DNA from: Selaginella moellendorffii
Lineage: Eukaryota > Streptophyta > Lycopodiopsida > Selaginellales > Selaginellaceae
Reading direction: 5' to 3'
Assembly: GCF_000143415.4 (NCBI RefSeq)
Contig: NW_003314272.1
Coordinates: forward strand, 2,319,728 to 2,383,727
Length of the DNA: 64,000 nucleotides
Numbering within the stretch: position 1 is the stretch's first letter; every line of letters begins with the position of its first letter. Below, piece after piece: positions 43,646 through 55,235 of the stretch. A program made the translations under genes and the position numbers. Under the pieces are notes generated by a model. It was given only the letters and a program-made list of their open reading frames with translations, ran no database searches and had not been told where the DNA came from.

Positions 43646-44407
43646 TCACTGATTTTGAAGAGAAGGCAAGGCTGCGGTGATCTTTCTAGCCAGATCCACA
43701 ACCTCCTTGCTTGCTTTCCCCACGCTGCCCGAATCGAATGGCGGCTGGGGATCATACTCAATCGCCAGTTGGACAGCCTTGGCCATTGTTTCATCTGCTA
43801 GCAAGGCTGCCACCTCCAAATTCGAGTCGATCCCAGCCGACACGCCGGCGGACATGATAATCTTCCCCTGCATCCCACGAATTGAGCTCATTAGCCCACC
43901 AGAAAACGAATCTAGCGAACTCACCTGACGTATATATCTCTGATGAACAGGAGTAACTCCATAAGAAGCGAGGTTGTCAAAAGCTGCCCAGTGCGTCGTC
44001 CCCTTGAGGCCATGGAGGATTCCAGCAGCTCCCAAGAGGAGCGCTCCAGTGCACACAGAAGTGGTGTACAGGCTTGTTTTGTGAACCTGTGAAACCAAAG
44101 CAATCAATCACAACCAGGGCCGCGAGGTTCTTTCCATTACCTTGACAATGTAATCGAGAAAAGCCTTGTTCGTCAGAGGGAGGTTCTTGACAGGACCGCC
44201 AGGAACCACGAGCACATCGGGGCTTGGAACTTGCTCGAAACAAACCGGGGCTTCCACTCGCAGATGACCATCATCGGCAAGGTACAGGCCAGCAGTCTCG
44301 CTCACAAATTCCACCCGCACCCCCGGAATTCTGTGTAGAACTTCGTAAGGCCCGATCGCATCCAGGGCTGTGAACCCGTTGAATATGGGAATTGCCACCA
44401 CAACCAT
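43646..44407 (-). CDS. DJ-1/PfpI family protein, tandem copy 2
   Basis: Three exons as in copy 1, and complete. Exon 1 has MVVVAIPIFNGFTALDAIGP and the ancestral-looking VVPGGPVKNLPLTNKAFLDY, which agrees with the VVPGGPPTKIPL of the more distant paralogue at 22.8 kb. Exon 2 has YTTSVCTGALLLGAAG with the nucleophile Cys. Exon 3 has EYDPQPPFDSGS and ends ALPSLQNQ. Together these suggest that copy 2 keeps the parental state and copy 1 acquired the 6-bp deletion. Isonitrile-hydratase-like branch; substrate unknown. Confidence 0.9.
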
Positions 44408-44783
44408 CGCTTATCCCACTTATGATCTCGTTGCAAGACCGCTGTTTTATTCTCTCTTGCAGGGTAGTTGCGTAGCCGGAATTGTTACTGAAAGTTCACA
44501 GAAACCCACATCAACGCCGTCACGCTTGAAGACAATGAAATTGGCCAAACCTGGAGCACGAGAGCCAAAAGAATCAAATCGATTGTATCGAATCTACACA
44601 ATGAAAGTAATAGTTAACAAACAAAAGCAGCAATTTACGACTAAACAAAACAATATTTCCAGACGAATCAACTGTAAAATTGACAGGACACGTACCAGTT
44701 AATTTTGCATATCCAGGCAAGGAATATATAAGAAAAAAACATCCGGATGCCTCGAGCTGCAAGAGCAACTGGAAAACTTTCTA
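44408..44783. other. Intergenic region upstream of DJ-1 copy 2
   Basis: No gene was seen. Promoter of the DJ-1 copy and 3' flank of the golgin gene; matches 38,698-39,068. Confidence 0.45.
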
Positions 44784-47169
44784 TCAGGATTTGGAATAGA
44801 CCCTCCTGTGGCCTCTAACTCCTGAAATGTCAGCTTCTAAACCACCATCACTTTCAAACCCGGTGTTAAAAGCTGAAGAATGAAAATCGCTTTGCGGGCT
44901 TCTTGCACCCAACCCTGAGTTTTGAGCCTTTTCTCTTTCCTCGGATTCTTTCAGCAAGAAATCGATCCAAAGGTCCGCAAATGACTGCACGAAAACAGAA
45001 TTGAATAGGAAAATACCATGAACAAGATTACCTGATCATTGCTTGTCGTAAAAGACGAATTGTCATTACCGCCAGATAAGATACCTCCGACGACACGCCT
45101 TGGGAGGCCAAAAACGCTTCTCATAACACCCGGTTTCCCAGAATTTTGATGAGCGAGTCCAACCCTTCGTTTATCATCGTCGGAGAACCCCAGCATACGG
45201 GCCATTAAATCAAGAACCTGTTAGAAATATTAGAAAGTCAGAATTTCAAAAAGCTCCAACTACCTCGCGGTTATGTCCTCTCTCAAAATATGTCACGAGC
45301 AATTTGATGACAATGCGCCTAAAAGAAGAAATTTAGCCAGTACATGATACGAACCTCTTTACCTGTCTACGGAATAATCTGAATCTGAAGACATCCTGTT
45401 TAGACGGATCATGCTTTCTTCCAGAGCACGGCGTAACCTGATCATGTCTTCTTGCATTTTCTGTGTTTTTTGTTGATTTTCAAGCCCTTGTCGTTCCTCG
45501 ATGTGTAGTTTCTCTACAGCTTCTTTCTTCTGTGCTTCTACTACCTCAACCATCCGCTTTGCTGCCTGTTGAACAAATATGTAAGTTGAATCTTCCATTG
45601 ACCGACTACTTACTTCCAAACTGTCCGAAAACTTCCTGAGATCTTCCTTTGCAGTATTGAGTTCTCGTTGAAGGCGCTCCTGCAATAATCAACTTAAGCA
45701 GCTTCCCAATCGATCAAGAGTACCTTCGCATCAGTTTCTGCATAGTACTGCCCAAGTGCCACTTGGAGATTGGCTATCTCCTTGTCTCTAGCCTCCAAGA
45801 CGGAATAAGAGTTCACAAGCTTAGACTTTAGAGATTCAATCTCCACCTTCGATGCCTGCAAATCTTCATTCAATCGTTTACTGGTATCAGTTTGAGAAGA
45901 TAAAGCCTGCGCTAACGCTTGCTCCAGCTGTATAACACGGGCACAAGTTGCTGAAAATTTTCCTTCAAGTATAGCAATCTGCTCGCTATCTCGGTCCATT
46001 TTTTCTGAGTCGGCATTTTCCTGTTTACAATCCAGCGTTAAAACAATGAAACAGACATGCTCTCGTACCTTATCCAAAAGGTGCTGCTTTAACCTGTTGA
46101 GGTTGTTAAGAGCTTTATCCTTCTCCAATGTGACAGCCTCGAGCTTCTTTCTGAAGTCGTTCCTCTCATTCTCGAGAATTTCCTCCGCGGTTCGCAGTTG
46201 CACTGAAAGGACATCCGCCTACAAGCATACAGCATTTGCTTTTAGCTACTTATCCCTCTAGAGAACATACCTGTTGAGCTTGAGCTCTCAACATTTCAAT
46301 CTGGACAACCTCTGGTTCACTCGTCGTTTTTTCTGCAGAAGTAGCTTGCTGCTGCAGTTCAAGCTCGCGTGAATCTAAAGCCTTTTTCAGCTGTTCCTTT
46401 TCTGCCTACATACACATATCTATAGAAAAGAAAAGAAAAACATATAACACTATACCTGGAAGAGACTGCGCTCGGTCGTCAGTGCTGATATTGATTCTCG
46501 AAGCTGACTGATTGTTTCGTCCCTCTCTTGTAACTCCCTTTGTAGTTTCTCAGCATCTGGTTGAGTAGCAGTCCTCTCATCATGATTTCCCAGACAGCCA
46601 CTTTGTTGGAAACTATGTAACTCCAAACGAGCTTTCTCCAGTTCTATCGTAAGCCTCTCCAGCTCTTGCTGCGCACTACGATGGCTGTTATCTAGGTCCC
46701 GGAACGCTTGTTCCTTGCCCCGCATTTGATCTAGCAGCTCCTGGAATCTAAAGTTTACCACTACAAAAGCAAAAGAAACCACATACCTTCTCGCGATTCG
46801 CAAGATCCTGACACTTCCTCTGGCTCTCCAGCAAGCGTGACTCGTAGTCCCCGAAATCGTCTGCTCCCACGCCGTTCCTTTCCTTGTAATCCCGATTCCT
46901 CCAAGAGCGATGATCAAAATTCTGGAAACCATCCTCAGATCTCCGCCGGCTGTGGAATCCTCTGCCGGCCTGCGCACAAAATCCTCAGCCCTGGATCACA
47001 ATCCGGCCACACTCGCCCATACCTGCTGCGATCTGGAGCTGCCAGACACCGCCGGCGAAGAATCTCCCTCCTCGTCCTCCTCGCGATGCGCCTTCGGATC
47101 GAGCTCCTCGACCGTCTCGAGCACCTCGGACGCCATCTGGGAGAGATTCTCCTTGAAATTCTTCCACAT
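44784..47169 (-). CDS. Golgin with GRAB-like C-terminus (plant golgin candidate 3/4 type)
   Basis: Golgins are coiled-coil tethers of the Golgi. The protein starts MWKNFKENLSQMASEVLETV, then acidic HREEDEEGDSS, then long coiled coils (MRGKEQAFRDLDNSHRSAQQ, LERLTIELEKARLEL, RLKQHLLDK, LEGKFSATCARVIQLEQALA). The C-terminal domain, RIVIKLLVTYFERGHNREVL, LMARMLGFSDDDKRRVG, VFGLPRRVVGGILSGG and SFADLWIDFLLKESEERE, matches the ARF-binding GRAB region of plant GC3/GC4 (GDAP1). About ten exons with short introns. The ATG is at 47,167-47,169. The duplication left this copy whole. Likely cis-Golgi location; role inferred from the family. Confidence 0.85.
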
Positions 47170-47353
47170 TGTGGCAGATCTGGATGGAAGGAAGGAGAGC
47201 TGGCGCCTGGCGCAACCCAAAAACCCTAACTCTAGGCAACAAAATAGATACACTTATTCTAAGAATTATTCTCGATCGCTCCCTATAAGAGAGATAAAAA
47301 GGACGTAGGGAGAAAAAAATATGGAAAGAAGAACAAAAGAATCGATCGATGGA

Positions 47354-48634
47354 TCAAGTCTTGTTGCTCACAAGCTCTTCGTCGTCCTCGCTACTAACAC
47401 TGTTCTTAGAGACTTTGATGGGAAGGACGTAGGCTCTCTTCTCTTTGCCGCCGGGCTTGGACGACGCGTTGCCATACCACACCATTCCCACCACCGCCAT
47501 GAGCATTCCCAGCACCACCTGGAGATTAAGTCCCTGGCGGCCGAAGAGGAAAAATCCCAGCACCAGCACCAGCACCGTCTTCATGTGTCCCAGCACCTGG
47601 AACGACACCGCCGTGAACCTCCCAATGCAGATGAACTGGCTGAGGTTGGTTCCCACGGCGATGGAACACGAGAGGATGATGAAAAACTGCAAAAGAATTC
47701 CCAACGAGTTTGAGAAGCTGGATCGATGGAATGAGATAAAAAGAAAAACAGCTAAGCTACACTTACCAGTGAAGGGAAGGAGAATTGAAACAAGTCGACT
47801 CGCAGGCCAGTGAGCCAGTAGTCGATTATGGGGCCGCAAAGGATGAGCGAGCCGGCTTGGACGGGAGCGGTGTGGCCCAGGAGATCGAAGGAGCCGAGGG
47901 CGTATTTCTTTTGCAAAAAGTGCACGTACTGCAGTAAACAAACAAGAGTGGATCAATGAAAAGTGTCTTCTGAAACACTTACATATTGCTGGAGTGCTGT
48001 GCTCCACACTGCTATGGCGGCCGCCACGAATCCTTTCGTGTTGACACTCACGTCGCTGACCGTGCAGATTCCCACTCCTAGCAACACCACCACGATGCTT
48101 AGCTTTGTGTCTCGCGAGTAGCGTATCTTGTCGAAAAGGACCTCGAGAAGGCAAGAGACGGGGATCATACTGAGCTTTGCAATCTGCGCAAGGAGGCACA
48201 AGAACTCAGGCTCTAGAAAAGAGCAAAGACAAGCTTACCTGGTAGAAGCCAACGGAGTTCCACATCAGGCTGACGTTCATGCCGACGATGGAGAAGTTTG
48301 CGCAAAGAGCAAACTTTGCGAGATCGACGAATGGCAAGTGGGTCGGTTGGATAAAACCCAGGAATCTGAGCACCAGAGTCATTAGCGTGGTCATTCCAAA
48401 ATGCAGGCCCGTCAGTGTCGTGGCTGCAAAAACGAAAGGCAAAACAACAAAAAACTTCAGCACCAGATAGATCAGAAACGAGCAGATCCAAACTTTCCAC
48501 TGACCGAAGCTAAAGCCGTAGTGGTCCATGAGCTTCTTGTTCACCATGATGATCCCCACAGACGTAGTCACATTGAAGAGCCAAGCGCCCACATCGGCCA
48601 CTGCCTTCCTATCCTTGCTGCTCGTCGGAGCCAT
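47354..48634 (-). CDS. UDP-rhamnose/UDP-galactose transporter (URGT type, NST-KT family)
   Basis: These Golgi antiporters import UDP-sugars for wall polysaccharide synthesis. Spliced exons read [115 protein letters not shown] and [20 protein letters not shown], then [16 protein letters not shown] and [20 protein letters not shown]. This is the plant URGT sequence pattern, with about ten predicted TM helices and the Lys/Thr pair of the KT group (VLGHMKT). The hydrophilic tail ends VSNKT. About five exons. Substrate preference cannot be fixed from sequence; UDP-xylose transport is a less likely alternative. Confidence 0.9.
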
Positions 48635-48957
48635 TTCTGCGAGCCTACCCAGAAGAGAAGCCAAGATCTAGCGTCGCAGATCCACCACCATTGGCCAGAT
48701 TCCTCGAAACCCAACGAGATCCAATGCCAATTCTCCGCTACCGCTCCACCATTTCGCTCCTCACTCAGCTGTCCCTTTATCCTTTACCCTAAAAGCAGTG
48801 TGAGACCATTTTTGAGACCAGCTGTTTCTATGTACCTATAGTTATAAGCTTGGCAGTTGGTTCACGCTCTTCCAAACGGTTATCTCTCCTCCTCCTCGTC
48901 CTCCTCCTGGGATTTTCGATGAGGTGAAGATCATGAAATATTTAGGATGGGACCTTG
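48635..48957. other. Intergenic; transporter promoter and helicase 3' end
   Basis: No gene was recognised. A CTCCTCCTCGTC run near 48,890 lies just past the helicase stop codon. Confidence 0.5.
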
Positions 48958-51900
48958 TTATCTCTTGCTACTGCGACAAGCAAGGAGCTCCGCGGTGGCA
49001 ACCTCCCTAATGGCATAGAAATCCACGTCCATGTGTCGGCCCCTGAGAAACAAAAGAACAATAAAAAGAACAGGAGAATCAATGTCTGGTGCTAAGCGTA
49101 CGTACCAGAAATGGTTCCTGGACCATGAGGAAGCCGGGTACATGGGACTTCCCAGCCCGTGGAAAATTCTGGCAATGGCACGGCCAGTGAAGTCCATTTC
49201 GTTGGAGCGTAGGAAAACCTGTCAGCCAAATGTTTTCAGCTTCACACCATTCGCTTGAAGTCGAGTGAACTGACCTTGACATCAGCACGCAAAAAGGAGC
49301 TAAAATCGCAGCAAGTGAGGGGGAATTTAGCTGCATGTGAAAAAGAGAAGTTTGCTTACCTTGTGGTTTTGAGAAAGCCTGGCATCGTAAGAGCTTGTTG
49401 GTCGGAGCTGGAATCGAAATAAGCCTTTATGCTGGCTCGTATAGGTGATTCAGCCGAAGGTCCCACTGACAAAGCTGCGGCATTGTACATCGCGTCCAGT
49501 TTTCTCACCTGTGGAGCAGCGTTAAAAGAACTACACTCTATAACCAGAGTAGATTAACCTTGCACGATTCGGCTTGTGAAAGGTAGTCCGCAAGTTTTGA
49601 AGTGAGCATGCAAATGTCTTCCGGAGATTCCAGGACTTGGTAGCAAAATGCTGGATCTTTCAGCTCGTACGCGATTTCTCCTCTTGTCTGAAGGGCTTGA
49701 AGCTCTCTCTGAATTTGCATCAGCGTTACTTTCATCTCTGCGGCCAGAGATGGTAGATTGAGAGTGTATCCGCCGTTCTTTTCTTGTTTCCTGCATGCCA
49801 CGCAGCTGAGTCGGATCCTTGACTCAAAGTGAGCCTACCTTTCTAAAACCGCAGAACAAAATGCATTTGATCTTGCCAGCACGTGCGGTGAACCCTGTAA
49901 TGTGCTGCGTCAAAATTCGGTCCCGCATAGCTGCTACGTTACCTTGTGGAAGTGTAAGATACATGTGGCCTTAAGAGAAGAGAGTACTCTTAACTGCTGC
50001 TCTTCTCCGACTTCCAAGTAGGAGAGAACTGTAGCTATCACCTGTAATGTAAGGATGATGACGAGAGAATTCTAAAATCCAAAACTTTGCGACTTTTTAC
50101 CTCCTCTTTTAAATCTAATTCCCTGCATGCCTGCTCGATATTTAAAGATTGCAATCCACGGCCAGAACCAAAAACGCGAGAAAGGAGCTTGTTTATCGCG
50201 TATTCATCAGCACCATCGCTGCAGCACTCGTTCATCATTAGCAAAGCACCTCAAATTTAGTGTATGTACCTGTGTGCCAAGCTCCTCAGCTTTAAATAGC
50301 TACAGTTATCAAGAAAGAGATGACAAAATGCAGGTTTCCCATCGCGGCCAGCACGTCCTATTTCCTGTTTATACAATCAAATGCCTGTTTTCAAAATTCT
50401 CAAACTCACCTGAACATAGTGTTCGGGACTTGATGGTATGGAATAATGAATTACCTGAGTATTGCATTGTTTAATATCAATATGACCTTCTAATTAGCTT
50501 TCTTACCCCCCTCACATCACTTTTGTCAAGTCCCATTCCAAAGGCAACGGTCGCAACCACCTAAGAAATATGGTTCATGTAAGAGTCCTGTAAAGCACTC
50601 GAAGCAAGCACATTACCACTCGAAGTTTGTTCAAGCAAAACTTTTCCTGGACTTCTCGCCGCGTTTGTAACGTTCTTCCAGCGTGATAACTCTGAAGTTC
50701 AACCATGCTGTACATTCAGCAAGCATAGAACGTTGTGCTTACGTCTGTAAGGAGGCCCTTCGACTGGAGATAGTTGCACACTAGGTCCGCTTCATTCTGT
50801 GACGCATTCCGTCAAATTGGCCCGCAAGCATTAGAGAAAGAGAGCGTCACCTGAAATTTGACATATATGATAATACTCTGCGCATCCACAAATGGGCTAG
50901 AGTTGAGCAGCTGAGCAAGAGCATGCAGTCTGCAAGAGAGTAAGTTAGATCCAAGATGAATCAGCACGTACTTGTTGGTTTCACAGCGGGAAACCGTAAG
51001 AACAAGATTTTGTGGAACTTCAGGCTGATTCAGTACATTATTCGATGAAATTCCCAGGGAGGACAAAACTGAGTCCTTCGTTTTTCGAGTAGCTGTAGCG
51101 GTCATAGCCAGCACGCATTTAGGCTTAACTTTATTACGAAGAACACTCCCAAGCCTGTAGTACGACGGTCTAAAATTATGTGACCTGCAGAGAAGTTGTT
51201 AGTGAGCAGGCAAATTGTACCAGAAAATAAACAAACCATTCCGAAACACAGTGAGCTTCGTCAACCACAGCCAGTGATATACTTGGAAGATCAGTTAATA
51301 CGGACAGAAAGCTCTCACTGTATAGTCGCTCTGGAGACATAAAAAGAACCTGCGCCAATGATTAATCGTTAAATCCATAAAACCGGACGACTTTCACAGC
51401 TAAGAAAATGAATACCTTCACGGCTCCAGTCCTTACTTGTTCTAGTACTTCCAAACTCTCCTTTGCAGACTATCCAATCATGAATGTTATGCACCTTGGA
51501 TTAGTAAAGGAAACAAACCTGAGTACTATTGATAAGAGCGCCAGGGATCGCCGATGGAAGATGACGCAACTGATCAACCATCAATGCTAACAATGGGCTT
51601 ATCACCAGAGTGGTTCCAGGTAGAAGATAGGCTGCAAGCTGAAATAGTTTGCAAGAATTTAAGAACCAGATGAAGAAAAAGAAGAAAAGGAAATACCTGG
51701 TAACAAAGTGACTTTCCAGCACCGGTGGAAAGAACAAGCATGGTTGACTGCCCTGACAGCACGCAACGAATCGTCTCTACCTGTCCCTTCCGGAAGCTAG
51801 CGTATCCAAAAACAGAACGAAGAACCTTCAATAAGTTGTGGTCAGTTGGATCTTTCAAAGCCGCGAGTGCTTCGTCGGGGAGGCAAGCTTCATCTTGGCG

Positions 51901-52704
51901 TTGAAGAGGCTCTCCATTCCCAGAATCGCACCAGCCATCGTCCTCCCAAATCTGATCCTTCCCTTCATCGACGGCATTGTCGCAGTCCTTCTTCTTAAAA
52001 CTGGATCTTCTACGTCCACGGTAAGACGACTTCTTGCCAGAAGATGCACGATTGAGGAACTTGCGATTCTTACGTCCTTTTCCGTTGATATTGAGCTTCA
52101 CAAAATTCCCCGCGGAATTCTGCGAGACCTTCGGCTTTCCGGAGCTATCTGAAGTTCCTCCGACAGCTGGTGCTCGTTTGCTCCTTTTCTCTACCTCTGT
52201 CACATCCCCAAAATCTCCCTCATCCATCGTAACTTTTGAGTCTAGACTTCTTGCCAAAGGAGCTCTCACTCCCCCGAGACTCAAACCAGTGCGCTTGCCA
52301 CCAAAACGCAAACTTGCTGCTTGGATCTCGCTCGCGGACCTCTCCCCGCATCGCTGTACGTTGATGACCATGCCCGACTGAAGAATCCGAGAGGAATACC
52401 CGTCGCTCAATTCGGAACCCAACGTTCCTGAGAATTCCTTGCTGGAACACTCCATTCCTCCCGCCTTGCACACTCGCAAGCGCTTTGGATCCTGGGGCTT
52501 CACAGCAGTGACAGGCTTCCTCTTGATCTGGAAAACCTCTTGTTACGCTACGAGCGAGAATGAGAGAGCGAGAGAAGCAAACCTGTTGTGTCGGTAAGAG
52601 ATTCTCCTTGCCGTTCGCTACAAAGCATCGCATTGGCACAAGAACAAGAATCCCGAAAGCATACCTTCGACACCGAGACCGCCCGAGGCGCAGCTATCGT
52701 CCAT
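48958..52704 (-). CDS. RecQ-family DNA helicase, RECQL4 type
   Basis: A 3'-5' DNA helicase for replication and repair. The N-terminal exons are basic and disordered (MDDSCASGGLGVE, then KPQDPKRLRVCK and GRKNRKFLNRASSGKKSSYR). The core shows FGYASFRKGQVETIR, Walker A STGAGKSLCYQ, TTLVISPLLALMVDQLRHLP, the DEAH box VVDEAHCVSEW, NFRPSYYRLGSVL, motif III MTATATRKTKD, SIIIYVKFQ, VVATVAFGMGLDKSDVRGVI and EIGRAGRDGKPAFCHLF. There is no zinc/HRDC domain; instead the end FTGRAIARIFHGLGSPMYP and FYAIREVATAELLACRSSKR is the RECQL4 C-terminal signature. About twenty short exons. Plants annotate this clade as RecQ-like 5. Stop TAA at 48,958-48,960; start ATG at 52,704. Confidence 0.9.
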
Positions 52705-52992
52705 GGCGCCCTAGCTCGCCCTTGCCCTAGCTCTTCCCGCCAAAATTTAAAAGTTTGCCCCAAAAGATTCGCTTCTTTCCAGATAGATAATAATGCCATT
52801 GCCAGGCACGCACGCTCAAAAGAGAGAGAAAATAAAAAAGAATCTCTCCTTTTGTGTCAAGTCATCGCTCGGACATATCAAATAAGAAATCCTCCTCTTT
52901 GAAACTGGCCAGGGATTAGGGCTGGAGTGTCCTCTAAATGAAGTGCCACGGCGATCGCGTGATCCACAGGCGGTGAGCGCGCGCGCGCGAGA
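52705..52992. promoter_or_regulatory. Divergent promoter between RecQ and membrane/coiled-coil genes
   Basis: About 290 bp separate the two start codons. No clear TATA was seen. GCGCGCGCGCGC-like sequence near 52,979 precedes the plus-strand ATG. Confidence 0.4.
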
Positions 52993-54507
52993 ATGCGGGC
53001 TTGCGGCGAGCTCCACCGCGCAGCGATTGTCGCAGGTCTGTGTTCTTGCAGCAGGGTTAGCGGCAGTGGCAGTGGCACTAGCAGCAGTGGCAGCGGCTCC
53101 AGTGGAAGCTGGAATTTGTCGCTGGAATGCTTGCAAGGTAGAAATATAGCAGAATGTAGCTTTGGGCTAGAGATCAGGAACCCGAGAAGCAATTCTTTGG
53201 CCTCGTCTCGTCGCCGGGGAAATCTTCGCGACGTTTCCGCGCCTTCTTCTTTCACGATAAATGGGACTGGACGGATCTCTAGGAAGGACGAGGGACAGGT
53301 ACTTTGATCTTTCTTTTTCTTTGTTTTTGGGCTCTTGGACTGATGAAAGAAAATCATGTAGGACGTCCACTTGCTAAAGAAAATTCGCGATTTGCAGTCA
53401 CTAGCACTTCAAGGTAGGTACGCTTAAAGGACGTTTGGGTTTTATATCTTTCGATTAATACTCTTGTGTTGTAGGAGCTGCTCAATGGAAGATTGTTCCA
53501 GCATCGAAATCACTTCCAACAAATGTTTTTCTGGGTGTGCTCGCGCTGGTGGTCATCGTTGGCATGCTCAAGCTCAGGGAATTCGTTCCTTTTGGACGTA
53601 GATCCCCGGAAAGTGGCGTTAAATCGAGAATACAGAGGTCAGAGTGGTTCAAGGAGAGCAGGTCGTCGAACGGGAAAAGAAAACTGGATGAAGCATTACT
53701 CCGGCCCAGCAAGAACTTCAAGGCCGAAGAGGCCGACTTTCCCGTGTTCGAAAGGCTGGTTATACATGATGGCGAAGTAATCAGGGGTGGTTCTAACAAC
53801 AGCAAACTGGAGCCGGGTAGCAGAAGAAAGATCTCTCTTGCCCCTCGCAATACTGGTGGTCAAGGTGTCAAAAGCAGCACGCTAGCTGACGCGAACAGAC
53901 TGTCGAGGATTCGAAATTTCCTTTCTAGAACAAACGATCACAATGCGAGGCCGCTCTTTCAGAACTCGAAAAAGACGTCTGCCGAAGAGGCTATCAAGGA
54001 ACAGGCGGGTGAAACTCACGTTCAACGTAACTGGAATGACAAAGATGAGGTTTGAGATTCTCTTTCTTTTTCTCATATGAAATGTTTCTTCTTAATCTCC
54101 AGCTTGACTTGAGGAAACGAATTGAAGACCTTCGACAAAGTGTCCAAGCTGCAGAATATAACCGTAAGGCCGCGATCCAGGCGCTGGTCCAGGAGAGAAA
54201 GCGCAGCCTCGAGCTGGAAGTAAAGATCAGGAGACAGGTAAAAGCTGCGGTTATCACATACGAATCCTTCTCACACTAAGCCCGCAGAAAGAAGCTGCCA
54301 CTGCTCTCGAGGAAGAAGTTCGCGTGCTCAAGGTACTCATTTTTTCTTGCTAGGCAATTAAATCCTATAAAAATTCAACTTTCACAGGAATCTCACGAAG
54401 CACTGCTGGCTTCTCTTCGTAAGAAATACAGCTCCTCCGCAGCTGCCCGAGCAGCAGCAGCACTCCTGTATCAAAACTGGGAATCTGGCGAAACAAGTAA
54501 TGTGTAG
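52993..54507 (+). CDS. Membrane-anchored coiled-coil protein, unknown function
   Basis: Six exons by splice signals: 52,993 to about 53,298, a short exon near 53,362-53,413 (DVHLLKKIRDLQSLALQ), about 53,475-54,051, about 54,103-54,237, a tiny exon near 54,287-54,330 and the last to the TAG at 54,505-54,507. The N-terminal part is Ser/Gly-rich with basic patches, plausibly a transit peptide. One strong TM helix follows (TNVFLGVLALVVIVGML), then a basic linker and coiled coils LDLRKRIEDLRQSVQAAEYN, AAIQALVQERKRSLELEVKI and AATALEEEVRVLKESHEALL, ending NWESGETSNV. I do not recognise the family. An organelle-envelope or ER anchor is an inference from the TM-coil layout. Confidence 0.7.
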
Positions 54508-54721
54508 AACAAACTAACGGGCGTGATGAAATTTTTGGCAACAAAGAAAAAAATAAAATCTGCTCTCAAGCTCCAAGAAACCCAGATTCAAGTACAAAGG
54601 AAAGCATCGAATTTTGTTTATAGGGTTATAGACAATATTTCATTTGACAATGAATTTTTTCAACTTAGAGATGCATAACTCATTGCTAAAATATAAGAAA
54701 GCCCTAACGCCATATTCGAAA

Positions 54722-55235
54722 ATGATTTTTCTGAAGCGGGCTATGTGGAGCTCTGAAAGAAGAATTGAAGAGATGCTAAAACCATCAAAACCTTTCGAGA
54801 GCTATATAGAGGAAACTTATAGATTTCGAGAAGGAAACATACTGCTCGAATCCAGGGAAAGTTCCCGACGTAGGTCATCCTATAACATTGGCCGTGCGAC
54901 AATGTTGGCAAAATTGGAGCTTTCTGATGATCTCTACTCCATGATTTTTCTGCTGTACATTGGAAAGCTGGTAAAGATTGTTGGATCTTTATTGTGCTAT
55001 GCTTATTTTCTCTTCTGACGTGTGCAACTCGAACTCGAAGCAGATCAAGTCTGCAGACTTGCTGTACAAAGGTTCCCTGGACGAAGCTCAACATTGGCTC
55101 CAAACAGGTACTTCCGTTATGTTTCTAAAGTCACTAAGTAGCTCTTTTCACAGGCAAGATCGAATTCAGGCCTTGGCAAACTCGGAAGGGTTCTATGTCC
55201 CACCCCAGCTTGAAAACACTCCGGATTTTTCCTAG
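54722..55235 (+). CDS. Possible small two- or three-exon gene
   Basis: An open exon starting MIFLKRAMWSSERRIEEMLK contains SKPFESYIEETYRFREGNIL and RATMLAKLELSDDLYSMIFL, rich in charged helix. A GTAAAG donor near 54,970 and a GAAGCAG acceptor near 55,042 join IKSADLLYKGSLDEAQHWLQ. A second splice leads to RIQALANSEGFYVPPQLENT and a TAG at 55,233-55,235. The codon pattern looks coding and the splice sites agree, but I recognise no family. It could also be the end of a longer gene. Confidence 0.35.

Larger units (their letters stand above)
40325..46053. repeat. Segmental tandem duplication, copy 2
   Basis: Repeats 34,656-40,324. The golgin side of homology ends near 46,053 (AAAACAATGAAAC then AGACATGC) and the PPR side begins at about 40,331 (GTGTCATGGACGG). 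AGAC is present at both parent ends, suggesting microhomology at the junction. Confidence 0.95.
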
